From the NCBI RefSeq assembly GCF_033439725.1, contig NW_026944385.1, positions 3,753,001-3,817,000 on the forward strand: a stretch of DNA of 64,000 nt, given 5' to 3'. This document shows, piece after piece, positions 11,500 to 23,225 of the stretch. Position 1 is the first letter of the stretch. Each line of letters starts with the position of its first letter. The DNA comes from Neurospora tetraspora. Its lineage: Eukaryota > Ascomycota > Sordariomycetes > Sordariales > Sordariaceae. The notes below the pieces were generated by a model. That model was not told where the DNA came from, made no database searches, and saw nothing but the letters and a program-made list of their open reading frames with translations. A program made the translations under genes and the position numbers.

Positions 11500-12730
11500 A
11501 TGTCTGCTCTCGAAGCCATCAAGTATTCCCGGGGCAAGTTGGAGGTCCTGGACCAGCTTAGACTCCCTCATGAGCATCACTATGATGAGGTCTCCACCAG
11601 TGAGGAGGCTTTTGACTGCATCAAGGCCATGAGAGTCAGAGGTGAGCTCAAGCAAGCATTACACAATGAAAACAAGTGACATCTGTACTGAACAAAAGAC
11701 CGCAGGTGCTCCCGCTATTGCCATTGTTGCTGCTTTGGCTGCTTCTGTTGAGCTTCACAACGGCAGCTGCACTGCGACCGGCACCGAGGATGTCATCAAG
11801 TACATTGACTCCCGTCTGGACTATCTCTATGAGTCCAGGCCAACTGCCGTTGATCTTGGCAACGCCGTCAGATTGCTCAAGAAGACCGTTCGCAGTGTCA
11901 AGACTGAGGGTCTGACGGACGCCGAAGCCAAGGAGGCCATCATCAAGGCTTTCATTGAGGCATCTGAGGAGATTCTTGCCAAGGATCTCAAGACCAACAA
12001 GTCGATTGGTGCTTTTGGCGCCAAGTGGCTCCAGGAGCAGTACAAGATCACCGACGACAGCAAGATTACTGTCATCACCCACTGCAACACTGGCTCTCTC
12101 GCCACCTCCGGCCACGGCACCGCCCTCGGTATCATCCGTACCCTCCGTGACGAGGGCCTCCTCAGACACGCCTACTGCACCGAGACCCGCCCTTACAACC
12201 AGGGCAGCCGTTTGACTGCTTTCGAGCTTGTCCACGAGGGCATCCCGGCCACCCTGATCACCGACAGCATGGCCGCCGCCCTTTTCCGTCTGCGCAAGGC
12301 CGAGGACAACATTGCCGCGGTTATCGTTGGTGCCGACCGTGTTGTTCGCAACGGTGACACTGCCAACAAGATCGGAACGTACCAGCTTGCGGTCCTCGCC
12401 AAGCACCACGGCATCAAGTTCATGGTTGCTGCCCCTACCACCAGCATTGACGTTGACACCGAGACCGGTGACGATATCGAGATCGAGCAGCGCAAGCGTG
12501 AGGAGTTGACTCAGATTAGCGGCGCTGTCGTTAACGCGGATGGCTCCATCGACACCAGCAAGTCTGTCAGAGTGGCGATTGCTGACCAGAGGATCGGTGT
12601 TTGGAACCCTGGTTTCGATGTTACTCCCCATGAGTACATTGATGCCATTGTCACTGAGAAGGGCACCGTGGTGAAGGGAGAGGATGGCAAGTTCCACTTT
12701 GAGGACCTGATGCCTGAGAGATTCCAGTAG
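11500..12730 (+). CDS. mri1: Methylthioribose-1-phosphate isomerase
   Basis: Converts 5-methylthioribose-1-phosphate to methylthioribulose-1-phosphate in the methionine salvage pathway; it belongs to the eIF2B-alpha-like fold family. Exons are 11500-11641 and 11706-12730 (64-bp intron, phase 1), giving 388 residues. The exon junction rebuilds the substrate loop [15 protein letters not shown]. Catalytic residues expected for MtnA/MRI1 are present: Cys174 in [10 protein letters not shown] and Asp258 in IVGADRV. The [16 protein letters not shown] motif follows. These, and the missing regulatory features of eIF2B-alpha, distinguish it from the translation factor. Expected in cytosol or nucleus. 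It lies 463 bp upstream of the M20 peptidase on the same strand. Confidence 0.96.
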
Positions 12731-13193
12731 ATATAGACCTGGCGATTAGACTTGGCGATATAGTTTCGGCGTTGAGTGGCAGGCGTAGGGCATAGATACT
12801 ACAAAATTCATGGGTTGGATGTTTTTCTGGCAAAAGTACGAATGGTGTTGATACACTTAAGTGGTAGTAGTCGAGTGGGATCTAGGTTCAAGCAAGACTT
12901 GTGCTCTGGAAGTGAAACACCGTCGTCACCTAGAGATGTTTGTTTACATACAGTCCCCACTTGTTATGTCTTGGCAGGGCCACGCAGGGGTCAGCGATTG
13001 GGGAATCCCCAACGCTTACTTCTTCTCCAAAGTGGACCTCTCCCGCTACCCGGTGTGGGGTTCAACATTCGCAATTGCGGTCACGTCACAGCTCGCGACT
13101 CAAGATGGAAATATTTTGTTTATGCTTCCAAGTTTTCATTTCCATATCTTTTCTCTTTCCTCCCTTGAAGTATCACAAGGGAAATACCCAATA
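12731..13193. other. Intergenic, MRI1 to M20 peptidase
   Basis: Promoter and leader of the peptidase. It contains a near-palindrome TTGGGGAATCCCCAA at about 13,000 and a T/C-rich leader at 13120-13170. No gene seen. Confidence 0.5.
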
Positions 13194-14519
13194 ATGAAAA
13201 CAACATCCAACCTTATCCTCCTTTGGGGGACCTTCCTTCTCTCCCACAGCTCTGCCTTCGTCATCGAAAACACCTACCAACACCCACTCATCGTCGATGA
13301 CTCTTCCATCTCTCCCCTCCAGATCTCTACCTCATCTGACGCCAACAATGCGCCATCCTACCGCAAGAACCTTCTCTCCCTCCACAAATCCCTGATCGAA
13401 ATCCCCTCCATCTCCCGCACCGAGCAAGAAGTCGGCAAGTTCCTCCTCGACTACCTCCGTAACAACCTCGGCTACGTAGCCAAGGCCCAATTCCTCGAAA
13501 GCGACAAGAAGGCCTCCCACGGTGACGACGATGACCACTCCCAAGGGCGCTTCAACGTGCTCGCCTGGCCGAGCTCGCACAACCTCTCCAGCCCGCGCGT
13601 GCTAGTCACCTCGCACATCGACGTCGTCCCGCCCTTCATCCCCTACCACATCAGCACCTCTGAGGGGTCCGACGAAGTCACGTCCGACGCCTTCATCAGC
13701 GGCCGCGGCTCCGTCGACGCCAAAGCCAGCGTGGCCGCGCAGATCGTCGCGGTCGAGGAGCTCATCCGCGCCAAGGAGGTGGACCCAGCCGATCTGATGC
13801 TCCTGTTCGTCGTGGGCGAGGAGATTAGCGGCGATGGGATGAAGACGTTTTCGACTGTTTACAACGATGAGGAAAAGAACAAGAAGGAAGAATTACCCCG
13901 ATTTAAGGCGGCCATCTACGGCGAGCCGACGGAGAACAAGCTCAGCTGCGGACACAAAGGCATGACGGGCGGCGTGCTCAAAGCCCAGGGAATCGCCGGC
14001 CACTCGGGCTACCCCTGGCTGTTCAAGAGCGCTACTGAAATACTGGTCAAGGCGCTCGCGAAGATCGTTTCCGCGGACCTGGGCAGCAGCGAGCGCTACG
14101 GCAACACGACGGTGAACATCGGCACCATCGCGGGCGGCGTGGCGGCGAACGTGATTCCCAAGGAGGCGCAGGCGAAGCTGGCCATTCGCGTCGCGGCGGG
14201 TAACCAAGCTACCGGTGCGGATATTGTGAGGAAGGCGGTGGACAAGATTCTGAAGGAGACCGATGAGGAAGCGTTCACGATGGAGTGGACGGGTGGGTAT
14301 GGTCCTGTCGAGTGTAATTGCGATGTGGACGGGTTTGAGACCATGGTGGCGAGCTATGGGACGGATGTGCCTAACTTTGAGGGCGATTATGTCAGTTATT
14401 TGTATGGGCCTGGAAGCATCTTGGTGGCGCATGGCGATGATGAGGGGTTGAAAGTTAGTGACTTGGAGACTGCGGTGGAGGGGTACAAGACGCTTATCAA
14501 GCATGCGCTTGCTGCTTGA
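13194..14519 (+). CDS. Secreted/vacuolar M20-family metallopeptidase
   Basis: Zinc-dependent exopeptidase or deacylase of the M20A (ArgE/DapE/ACY1/CPG2) family, single exon, 441 residues. The start at 13194 begins with a hydrophobic signal sequence (residues about 5-22, LILLWGTFLLSHSSAF); a longer upstream in-frame reading lacks an ATG and was not used. Metal-site motifs occur in order: HID in VTSHIDVVPPF, the bridging Asp in GRGSVDAKASVAAQ, the EE pair in VVGEEISGDGM, GEPT (DapE-like), and the late His in GPGSILVAHGDDEG. The dimerisation lid lies between, starting near HKGMTGGVLKAQG. The substrate cannot be told from sequence. The signal peptide makes a biosynthetic acetylornithine deacetylase less likely than a vacuolar or extracellular carboxypeptidase-like enzyme. 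Confidence 0.9.
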   Translation: MKTTSNLILLWGTFLLSHSSAFVIENTYQHPLIVDDSSISPLQISTSSDANNAPSYRKNLLSLHKSLIEIPSISRTEQEVGKFLLDYLRNNLGYVAKAQFLESDKKASHGDDDDHSQGRFNVLAWPSSHNLSSPRVLVTSHIDVVPPFIPYHISTSEGSDEVTSDAFISGRGSVDAKASVAAQIVAVEELIRAKEVDPADLMLLFVVGEEISGDGMKTFSTVYNDEEKNKKEELPRFKAAIYGEPTENKLSCGHKGMTGGVLKAQGIAGHSGYPWLFKSATEILVKALAKIVSADLGSSERYGNTTVNIGTIAGGVAANVIPKEAQAKLAIRVAAGNQATGADIVRKAVDKILKETDEEAFTMEWTGGYGPVECNCDVDGFETMVASYGTDVPNFEGDYVSYLYGPGSILVAHGDDEGLKVSDLETAVEGYKTLIKHALAA

Positions 14520-14801
14520 AGAAGTTTTGGGGGGCTTCTGGGTTTATGATTTTGATGAGATATGGGTTATGTAGAATGTTGGATATGAGAGCATGCAAGC
14601 GAATGAATTCCCAAGTTGCTCTTGGATATTGACTTTTGATTTATGATGGCACGCCAGTCGCTCAGGGGTATGTATGTATATGTGTTTTACAAGCAAAAGC
14701 CCATTCCACCAGCCAACGCTTTCGTTACCAGATACTCGCTATGTTCTCTACCTCCACGAGAAGTTCAAACTTCAACCATCATCACCATCGGCCAACTTCA
14801 A

Positions 14802-16469
14802 TCAATACCCACACGCTCCAAGCCACTTCGGTCTCTCCCCATCCCCCCTCAGCTCCAACCCCATCTCAACCGCCTCCTTCCCCCTCACCGTTTGCTTCTC
14901 GTCAAAACCCTTCCCACCCTTCTTCTCGCTCTCAATTAGTTTCCCCCTCGCCCGCTCAATAACCCCCACCGTCTCCCTCGGCACCGCCAACCCCGCATCA
15001 AACGCTCTCACCTTCCCCCTCTCCCCTTCGTGGTCCAACAGCCCCAAAACCGCCAGCCCAAAAAAGCTATGATACAAATCCGGCGGACTGCCCGGCGATT
15101 TCCCGAACCCGCCGATCCGGTGCTGCATCTTCTCCAGCAGAAACCGTCTGGCAGCTTCTCGATCCACCAGTTCATCCAAATGGCCTAGGTTGGCGAGCGC
15201 GCCGCCTACCCACCAGAAGTAGCACGTGTCTGCTACTTTGTTTGTGCGGCCGTTGAAGGCCACGTTCACCTGTTTGCCTTTTTCTTTTTGGAGGGTGTCT
15301 AAAAGGCAGAGGAGGTCGGAGGGGGTTGGTGGCAACAAGAAGTTGGGGTCGTCGAGGTCGTCTTCTTGGTAGATGTAGGTGTCTGGGTCCGTAGAGGCCG
15401 AAGGTGGGGGCGGTTCGAGGTAGACGAAGGGGCGCGAGGCGAGCCAGTGGATTAGGCCGGGGAGGTCGCGGATGGAGGAGTGGAGGAGGGGGGAGTTATG
15501 GGGTTGGGGTTTGGTGGAGGGGGAGGTGGATGTGAGAGGGCGGTCGAGGAGGGTGAGGGCTGCTATGGCGCAGTAGGCGTAGCCGGCGTGGGCTTCATCT
15601 TGGGAATTGCCGGCGAAACCTCGGTCGTATGTCTAAGGGAATGTGTTTGTTAGTGACCCCGACACCGTTAGACATGAGGAAGTGAAGTGAAGTGAAATGA
15701 AACATACCTGACTATTCAAGATATACCTCGCCAATGCCTCGGTGTCAAAATCCTCCACCCACCCTGGGCTTCCCTCTTTCACATCCCCTCGCAGAATCCA
15801 CCTGATGGCCGTGGCAATGTAGCAGTAGCGCATATCATACCCGCCAGCAATAAACCGCCCGTGGCCCGGTAAATCACTAAGCGCCTCTCCGAAACTTCCA
15901 TCCTCGCGCTGGAGGCTCTTCAGCCAGCGCAACGTCCCCACCCGGTTCACGCCCTCGAAGACGTTCTCAGCCGCCGCCTCGTCCTCCTCATCTGCCAGCA
16001 GGGCAAGCAGTTGCAGGGCAAACAGTGTGGAGGTAATGTTGGCCAAGCCGGCATGGTCTGGCTCATCAGAGGTTTTGGTGTCGAAGTTGTATGTGTCGTA
16101 GTCTCTAAGCGGGAAAACAAGCGAGGAGGTGCCTACGAAGCCGCCGGTAGGGTGTTGGTGGTGAAGAACCCATTTCCTCATCAGCTTCTTGTCCTCGCGG
16201 CTGATGAGAGGTTCTGGTGTCTCGGGAGTTCGTTCTGACGGAGGCGGGGTCAGGAGGGTGACGGAGTTGACGATGAAATAAGCCAGAGCTAGGCGATTGG
16301 ATTCGTTGGAGAGATAGATGTGAGGTAAGGGAGCTCGGATGCACATCTTCCAGTATCGAAGATGTCGGTGGACGTCGAGGTAGGGCCATTCCTGCTCGGG
16401 CTCCTCCTCCTGGGCCTTCGGCTGGTCGCAGCCGTCAAGGACGGGTGCTTCTGTGTCGTTGTTGTCCAT
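14802..16469 (-). CDS. cdc43: Geranylgeranyltransferase type I, beta subunit
   Basis: Catalytic subunit that attaches geranylgeranyl to CaaX proteins such as Rho1 and Cdc42. Exons are 16469-15708 and 15632-14802 (75-bp intron, phase 0), 530 residues. Prenyltransferase alpha/alpha-barrel repeats contain Gly-Gly-Phe and Gly-Ser-Phe turns (PTGGFVG, EDGSFGE, YDRGFAG, RIGGFGKS). Predicted zinc ligands are the Asp and Cys of ADTCYFWWVGG and the His of LYHSFFGLAVLG. It is longer than yeast Cdc43 (376 residues) because of linkers (for example about 285-340) and a charged C-terminal tail. The FTase beta subunit RAM1 is the main alternative, but the N-terminal pattern VHRHLRYWKMCIRAPLPHIY fits GGTase I. 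It is divergent from the ILM1-type gene. The intron interrupts the barrel. Confidence 0.9.
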
Positions 16470-17102
16470 GGTGTGGGTGTGAGTGTGAGACGCAAACCGG
16501 GTGACTCCAATTAAATATTAGATAAAAGAGGGTAATTACTACGTTATACAGTCCCAAGTCTCATGTGTGTAAAGATGAAAAGAGAGTGAGTGTGACGTTG
16601 TTCAGTTAGATGTTGTCATGAATCCAGTCCCCCCTGAATGAGAGGTCAACAGTTGTTAACTGATAGGAGCCCTATCAGGAGCTATGTATAAGGTAGCTGT
16701 ACCCCACCAGGCCATCAAGGTGTGGAAATGGCATGGGCCAAGAGCTGTCAATGTGGCAGCTGTATGCAGAGGGTTAGGGTAGTGTAAGCTTAAATTAGCT
16801 CTCGGACATCTCTTGCGATTCGGACGTGGGAATGTTCCAGCATCACAGCCACTCAAAAGCTATCCTTGACACAGAAACATCTCGTTTCGAAAAGGAGTAC
16901 AAAGTCTTACGGCGCACGAAACACGAACACTTCACTTTGTATCGACTGGGATTTCCATCATACCGAGAGCAGCACGTCGTCTGCGCATCGTCCAGCATCT
17001 ACAGCGCCCCTTTACCGCACGGCAGCCCGTACCATCCATCCTGTCAAGCCGACCAACCTAGAATCGCGACAGCGACAGCGACAAATAAACCCATCCGTCA
17101 CC
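16470..17102. other. Divergent promoter region CDC43/ILM1
   Basis: No gene seen. A telomere-like GGGTTAGGG stretch occurs once near 16770; it is a single copy, so probably chance. Confidence 0.5.
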
Positions 17103-17803
17103 ATGGGGCTCATATCCGCCACAACGATTCTAACCTCCATCTCTCTCTTCCACATCACGCTCGCCTTCTTCTTCATCACCCGTCCCGCCACCATTGCCGA
17201 CCAGGGCGTAGTCTGGCTACTTGGGGAGGCTATGGGCCTGGTATGTTCCCCCTCCCTTTCTCTACATACTTCCCCATTTCCTGAGGTCAGCCAGCGGCAA
17301 TACGATTCTAACCTATATCCTTCCTTCTTCCGCAGCCCGAATCCCGCCACTTCGAAACTCAATCCCCCACCGCCGCCTTCCTCGGCATCGTCCTCGGCCT
17401 CTGGGGTCTCACCGACCTGGTCTCGCTCTCCATGCCCGAAGAGATTGCTTTGATCCACCACTGGGGCTCTCAAGTGCCCTTACGCCTAACCATCTCCTTC
17501 TTCTTGACGCTCTACAGCTTCTTTTTCTCGGCTTCGTCGCCCCTCTATGACTCGGCCGGCACCTCCGGAGGAAAGTTCAGCCACCCGACGACGTCGTTCG
17601 GCGGGGAGTATGCGGCTAAGGATGCGGCGGGAGATTGGGGCTGGGGAGGCGATGCGCTCAAGAACAGGGTGTTTTTCACCTTCATGCTTGTCGAGACTTT
17701 TAGCTGGTTTTGGGTGTTGATGACGTTGAAGGAGGAGCAGGAGGGGATTTTGAAGAGGGCGAAGCAGATGAGGGAGAAGGAGAGGGAGAGGTTGAGGTTG
17801 TGA
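17103..17803 (+). CDS. ilm1: ILM1-family membrane protein
   Basis: Small multipass protein of the family named for increased loss of mitochondrial DNA in yeast; in yeast it is ER-associated and its biochemical role is unclear. Exons are 17103-17240 and 17336-17803 (95-bp intron, phase 0), 201 residues. Visible hydrophobic segments are at about 5-25, 55-75 (TAAFLGIVLGLWGLTDLVSL), 90-110 (LTISFFLTLYSFFFS) and 160-180 (FFTFMLVETFSWFWVLMTL). A short charged cytosolic tail (KRAKQMREKERERLRL) follows. The order of segments and the final FxFxLVExxxWFWV pattern match the family as I know it. Confidence 0.82.
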
Positions 17804-18582
17804 AGGGGAATGGATGGGATCTGATGTTACGCATGGCTATATGGTTTACAATGAAAGGGATCTAGGATTTCAAAATGGCATCTTGGTTGGCTGGCCACGG
17901 CCAAGTTACTTACTTTTGCATACTGATTGATACTGGACCCGAAATCTGAAGGGACTGACGGATTGGCGAACGGTCCGTCTAGCTATCATATTAGTCTCCA
18001 AAGAAGAAGACGGGAGCCCTCAGGGAGGCGATATGTGGACTACCGGTGGCTCGCCTGACCTTGGCAGAGAGGTAGGGAAGAAGCCGGTCCAGGCCACCAG
18101 CACTTTTAAAAAGGTCTCGGGGCTGTTCAACTGCTTTGGATCAGATTTTCGAATATGATGACTGGATCTGGGCCTGGGACACCCCCAAAGGTAGGACAGT
18201 TTTTTTACTGCCAGTGTACAATAACTGACCGTCCAGTGCCATATCGACTACCATTGTCATCATTGCTCCTATATTTTGATCCGTGTGACATGTACAAACA
18301 ACTCTGCCCTGCTCTCTGAACGCCTTTCCTGCCTTGCCTGGTCTGATTACCTCCGTATGATTGAAAATCAGTTAAACGCCCAAAGTGAGCATAAGCATTA
18401 GTTTTCCCTGCCACATAGCCAGCCCAGTAGTCATACACCGCCCCGCCCGTAACCGTCCTTAACATTCCAGATAATATCCCCTCCCCCCCCCCCCCCCCCC
18501 CGGATGAAAACATCTCCAACAGCAACCTTAACTGTCCACCTTCACAGCACCAAGTGAGGCGTAATCCCTCACCTCGCCTCCC
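17804..18582. other. Convergent 3' intergenic region ILM1/MSH2
   Basis: No gene seen. Contains a cytosine homopolymer (about 18483-18501) just past the MSH2 3' end. Confidence 0.55.
18483..18501. repeat. Poly-C run, about 19 bp
   Basis: Uninterrupted cytosine tract in noncoding DNA. Its length is prone to sequencing and replication error. Confidence 0.8.
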
Positions 18583-21448
18583 TCACAACGCCTGAACACT
18601 CTTAAAAAACGGATTCCCCAACAACCTCTCATCCTTCTGTACCAACTCCTTCAACCTCCCCACCATCTCCTCTTTACTCATCTGCCCACTCTTCACCTCA
18701 TCCTTCCATTTCACCAGCACGTCTTTCAACAGCGCACTGCCCTCCTCCACGTCCTGCTTGCTGTACTGAACACCCAAACCACCTCCTCCGTTATCCTCGT
18801 CATGCTTGCTGGTAAAGTCCTCCAGCTCGTCCGCCTTGCGCTTGGCCATGCGCACCACCTTGTCCGGGAACCGGACCAGCTCGGCGACGTGGATGCCGAA
18901 GCTCTGGTCGCAGATGCCTGGGGAGACTTTGTAGAGGAGCGTTACCTCGCGCTTCTTTTTGTTCTTTTCGTCTTCGGTATCGGTGCCGCTGATGTGCGCC
19001 GTAACGTGCAGGTTCTTGACATTAGGGTAACTATCCGCCAGCGCGGTCAGCTCGTGGAAGTGGGTGGCGAACAGCGCAAAGCAGCCGATCTCCTTGACGA
19101 TGTGCTCCGAAATGGCCCAGGCGAGGCCGAAGCCGTCGTACGTCGACGTGCCGCGACCCAGCTCGTCGATGATGATCAGGCTCTCGGCCGTGGCCGACTT
19201 GAGGATGTTGGCCGTCTCCAGCATCTCGGCCATGAAGGTCGACACGCCCTTGAGCTGCGAGTCGGACGCGCCGACGCGCGCGAGGATGCTGTCGAAGATG
19301 GTCAGTTCCGCTGACGAGCAGGGCACGAAGCAGCCAATCTGTGCCATGAGCGCGATCACCCCGATCTGCCGGATGTACGTCGACTTGCCGCCCATGTTGG
19401 GGCCGGTGATGATGAGGAAGGAAGAGTCCTCGCGCGAGAGGGTGACGTCGTTGGTGATGAAGGTCACGTCGTCTTGGACTTCCATGCACGGGTGGCGGGC
19501 TTCGGTGAGGACGGTGCGGCCGGTGCCGCGAGGGTGGATCTTGGGCCGCACGTAGGAGGTGGGAGCGTGGACGGAGCAGTGCGCGAAGGAGACGATGACG
19601 TCGAGGTGGGCGAGAACGGCGGCGAGCCGCTCGAGGACGGGGCAGTATGAGGCGGCGACGCCGACGACTTCGTTGACGAGACTGCTTTGGGTGCGGTTGT
19701 AGTTCTGGGAGAGCTGGTCGAACTCGCGGCGGAGGGTTTGGAGAGTCTTGGTGGTGAAGTAGACACCGTTCTTCTGGGTTGAGCACTCCAGGTAGCGCGA
19801 GTTGTTGCGGATGCAGCCAGCTTCGGTGCGAGTGAGACGCATACACCAGCCGTGGACCTTGTGGTTCTCAAGGAAGATCTTCTTCTCGCGCTCCTGGCCG
19901 AGATCGTCGGCGGCTTCGGCGAACTCGTTGTCCATGTCGGTGCGAAGTCGGTCCAGCTTCTTGCGGATGATGCGTAGACTATCGTCAAACTCGGGCTTGA
20001 TGATGAACTCGTGGTTGTCGAGGGCGTCAAGATCAACTGTGGTCTCGACCATTTCCTGCAACTTGACGAGGCTGTCTGAGAGCTCGCGGAGTTTGTTGGT
20101 GTAGACTTCATCAAGAGGGTCACGGTAAGCTTCGTCCATCACGCCTTCGAGGGTTCCAATGAAGCCTGGTAGGCGAATGACTACTTGGTATGCCCTTACG
20201 ACATCCTCTAGTGTTGCCTTGCCACGCTGGAACCGCTTAGACAGCCGGTACAAGTCGGGGATGGACCTCAGATGTTCCTCTTGCATTGTCTGTCGTAGCT
20301 CAGTGTCATTGGCAAAGGCCTCGACCAGTTGCTGGCGCTTCTCAATCTCATCCGCATTCATCAGGGGCTGCTTGAGCCATTGGGAAAGCAGTCTGCTTCC
20401 CACGGGAGTCTTACAGTGGTTCAACAACCCATACAGACTCATGTTCTTTGCTCCGTCCCTAGCACCAGGCATGAGGTTGAGAGCTTTCAATGCTGCCGCA
20501 TCCAGCTTCATGAACTGGGCCAGGTCGTGTTGGTACAGTTGATACTGGCCAAAGTTGGAGGGATCATGGAGGACGCCTAGATATTTGATGAGGGCCGCGG
20601 CAGATCCCATAGCGAGTTTCAAGTCGGTCTGCGGGAGTAAAGTGGCAGCGCGTTCATCCTTCAGCAGCCGCGACAGATCTTGCTCGATGTCCTTGGTGCC
20701 GAATTCGCCTGCTGGCCTTTCTGCTATGGCAACACCGCAGTTGTCAATGATCTGCCTCAACTTGGCCAACTCTGGATCCTTTTCCTTCTCGCCCTTGTCT
20801 TGTGTGACGATACACTCCTTAACGCCTAGTTGAATGAGCAATGCTTCGAAGTTGGAGTATAGATCGTTGTCGAGGAATTCGCTAACTCCCAGTTCCCGTA
20901 CACTGGCATCGGCAAAGCAAACTCCCACTGTCCTGGCTTCCGAAGCCTTGGCCGAGATCTTGACCGCTAGGATAACGGGAGCTCCCTCGAACTGACCACC
21001 CAACTCATCCTCCACATCCTGTAGGTTTCCTGGGGAAGCTTGCTTGACGATCTTCCAGTTCATGCGGCCATTGGGGCTGGCCCAGATCTCGATTCGTTTC
21101 CCTAGCTTGAACAGGGCTTCACGGAGGAATTGTCGGAAGACGGTTACGGTCATGGTAACTGATGGAAGGCCGGTATGGTCGCTTCGGCCAAGCTGGCGGA
21201 TGACGGATGTTGTCTTGTAGACGGTTCGGGCAATAAAGGTGGCATCGTCGCCGTGTGCTGTGTACCAGTCACCTCTGTCGAATATCCTTATGGCCTCTTC
21301 GCCAAGTTGCGGCAGGGACTTGTAGAAGCGGATGAAGCCATGTTCGTCGTCGACCTACAGATATGAAGTTCCATAGTCAGCTAGCTGTCGACTGTTGTCT
21401 TTCCATATGGAGCTGTTGACGAACCTTAAGCTCTGGTCTGGAGGACAT
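18583..21448 (-). CDS. msh2: DNA mismatch repair protein MSH2
   Basis: MutS homologue that forms MutS-alpha (with MSH6) and MutS-beta (with MSH3), and recognises mispairs in the nucleus. Exons are 21448-21425 (only 8 codons, MSSRPELK) and 21354-18583; the 70-bp intron has a GTTCGT donor. The product has 931 residues. The mismatch-binding/connector region begins with HGFIRFYKSLP. Lever and clamp occupy about 290-600. The ATPase domain shows Walker A GPNMGGKSTY (about 657-666), Walker B IIIDELGRGTSTYDG (about 735-750) and the ATHFHELT switch. A helix-turn-helix dimerisation end and a short tail follow. Length equals the family norm (about 930-965). The start was chosen because the tiny first exon restores the conserved N terminus. 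It is divergent from TRM10, with 421 bp between starts. Confidence 0.97.
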
Positions 21449-21869
21449 TTTGGCCAAGATATCTTACTGAAGTCTCGTCCGATGTTCAGGTAGTACAAAA
21501 CTGACGCCTCCCTCTTGCTTACCGGCACAAATTCCAGAGAAAGAACAGTGGGAGGGCCGAGGTTGCAGTGGTGACACCAAGGACTTGTTGCGGAAAGAAG
21601 ATGCTGGTCCGCGTGTCATTGGGGAGACGCGCCTCAATTAAAAGAGATGCATGGGGGACGCGTCTAGGCATGGACGGGGGTGTCTTTGTAGCACCTTCCA
21701 CAGCACAGACCGCCTAAATGCACCATTAAAACAGAGGGGTGTTTCTGCCGCTTCCAGTGACACCCCTCCGCGGCCTTTAAATTCTTTCCCCACTTAAACT
21801 TTTAGATCGCCATCTTCCATTTCCATATCTCCATTTATCTTTCTCTCTCCATCTTTGTCACCACACAAT
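21449..21869. other. Bidirectional promoter MSH2/TRM10
   Basis: 421 bp between divergent start codons. The TRM10 side ends in a TC-rich leader (21800-21865). No gene seen. Confidence 0.6.
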
Positions 21870-23225
21870 ATGGCGGAGCAAACCCCTCAAGTCGCTGTGG
21901 CCCAAGCAGAACCTCTAGCAGACACCGTATCGACAGCCAATTCAAAGCGAAAGGCGGAAGAGCAGCTAACGAAAGAGATGGTCGAGCAACAACAAACCGA
22001 GCAGTCGGCTCCCAGCACTGAGCAGCAACCGACCGAGCAAACCACAACTACCACAGACAACGCTCAAGAGCCACAAGTCCAACAACAACAAGAAGATGGC
22101 ACCCCCAAAATCTCCAAAAACCAACTCAAGCGCCTCCGCCGCCAAGCAGCCCACGAACAATTCCGACAAGAACGCAAGGAAAAGCGCAAAGAAAAGCGAC
22201 ACCAGCAACAAGCCAAGAAGCGAGCCCTCAAAGAAGCCGTGGTAGCCGAAGCCCAAGCGGCCGGCCAGGACCCGGAGGAGGCCCTCAAAAAGCTGTGCAA
22301 GGAGCCGTGGGTGGCACACCCGGTTCCCGTGGCCTTCATCATCGACTGCGACTTTGAGGAGTACATGCGCGACAACGAGATCGTGTCGCTGTCTTCGCAG
22401 ATCGTGCGTAGCTACTCGCAGAACCGCCGGGCCAAGTACCAGGCGCAGCTGCTGATCAGCTCGTGGAAGGGCAAGCTCAAGGACCGGTTCGTTTCGGTGC
22501 TGAATAACGCGCACCTGAACTGGAAGGGGGGCGTAAAGTGCGTGGAGGGCGATTTCATGCAGGCGGCGGAGATTGCGAAGGGCATGATGGAGGAGGCTGA
22601 TGTCAAGGAGGGCATGATTGATCTCATCAAGCCGAGTGGAAATGGTGGGTTGTCGCTTCCTGAGCCTGAGCCAGAAGCCGAGGAGACGGTAGAGGGTGCC
22701 GAGGGTGGTGATGCGGCTGCGGCTCCCAAGCCGAAGCCCGAGGAAGAGGCCGAGGATGTGAACCAGTCGATTGTTTACCTGTCGGCAGAGTCTGACTACA
22801 CCTTGGACAAGCTAGAAGCGAACACGTGCTACGTCATCGGTGGCCTGGTGGATAGGAACCGCGAGAAGGGTCTCTGCTACGGACGGGCCAAGGCGGCAAA
22901 GGTGCGGACGGCCAAGCTGCCTATTGGAGAGTACATGGCGATGCAGAGCCGCTATGTCCTCACAACGAACCAGGTTGTAGAGATCATGGCCAAATGGCTC
23001 GAGTGTGGTGACTGGGGTGAGGCGTTCCTGACGGTTATTCCCAAGAGAAAGGGCGGAACCCTCAAGGCCGAGTCGTCGTGCGGTACCCCTGCTGCGGACA
23101 ATGGCGAAGATGATGAAGAGGAGGAGGAGGAGAATGGCGCTGAGGAAGCCAACGGTGAGGCTGCAGCTACGCATGTCACAGACCAGACGACAGAGCAGGC
23201 ACAGGATGTGCAGATGTCTGGTTAA
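21870..23225 (+). CDS. trm10: tRNA (guanine-9-N1)-methyltransferase TRM10
   Basis: SPOUT-class methyltransferase that makes m1G9 on tRNA using S-adenosylmethionine. Single exon, 451 residues; the ATG at 21870 is the first in frame. The N-terminal ~80 residues are Gln/Thr-rich. Next is a strongly basic helix (SKNQLKRLRRQAAHEQFRQE, then alternating Lys/Arg/Glu) that normally precedes the domain. The TRM10 domain runs from about 145 to 400: VAFIIDCDFEEYM, then LSSQIVRSYSQNRRA, and the SAM knot YVIGGLVDRNREKGLC, whose Asp is the conserved catalytic-site residue. PIGEYMAMQSRYVLTTNQVV follows. An acidic insert of about 50 residues (about 255-305, PEPEPEAEET) splits the domain, as in other filamentous fungi. 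The C-terminal tail is acidic. Confidence 0.95.
   Translation: MAEQTPQVAVAQAEPLADTVSTANSKRKAEEQLTKEMVEQQQTEQSAPSTEQQPTEQTTTTTDNAQEPQVQQQQEDGTPKISKNQLKRLRRQAAHEQFRQERKEKRKEKRHQQQAKKRALKEAVVAEAQAAGQDPEEALKKLCKEPWVAHPVPVAFIIDCDFEEYMRDNEIVSLSSQIVRSYSQNRRAKYQAQLLISSWKGKLKDRFVSVLNNAHLNWKGGVKCVEGDFMQAAEIAKGMMEEADVKEGMIDLIKPSGNGGLSLPEPEPEAEETVEGAEGGDAAAAPKPKPEEEAEDVNQSIVYLSAESDYTLDKLEANTCYVIGGLVDRNREKGLCYGRAKAAKVRTAKLPIGEYMAMQSRYVLTTNQVVEIMAKWLECGDWGEAFLTVIPKRKGGTLKAESSCGTPAADNGEDDEEEEEENGAEEANGEAAATHVTDQTTEQAQDVQMSG

Noticed and set aside
11648-12697. 349-codon open frame antisense to the MRI1 gene
   Set aside because: It mirrors the codon bias of a strongly conserved enzyme gene and has no recognisable features.
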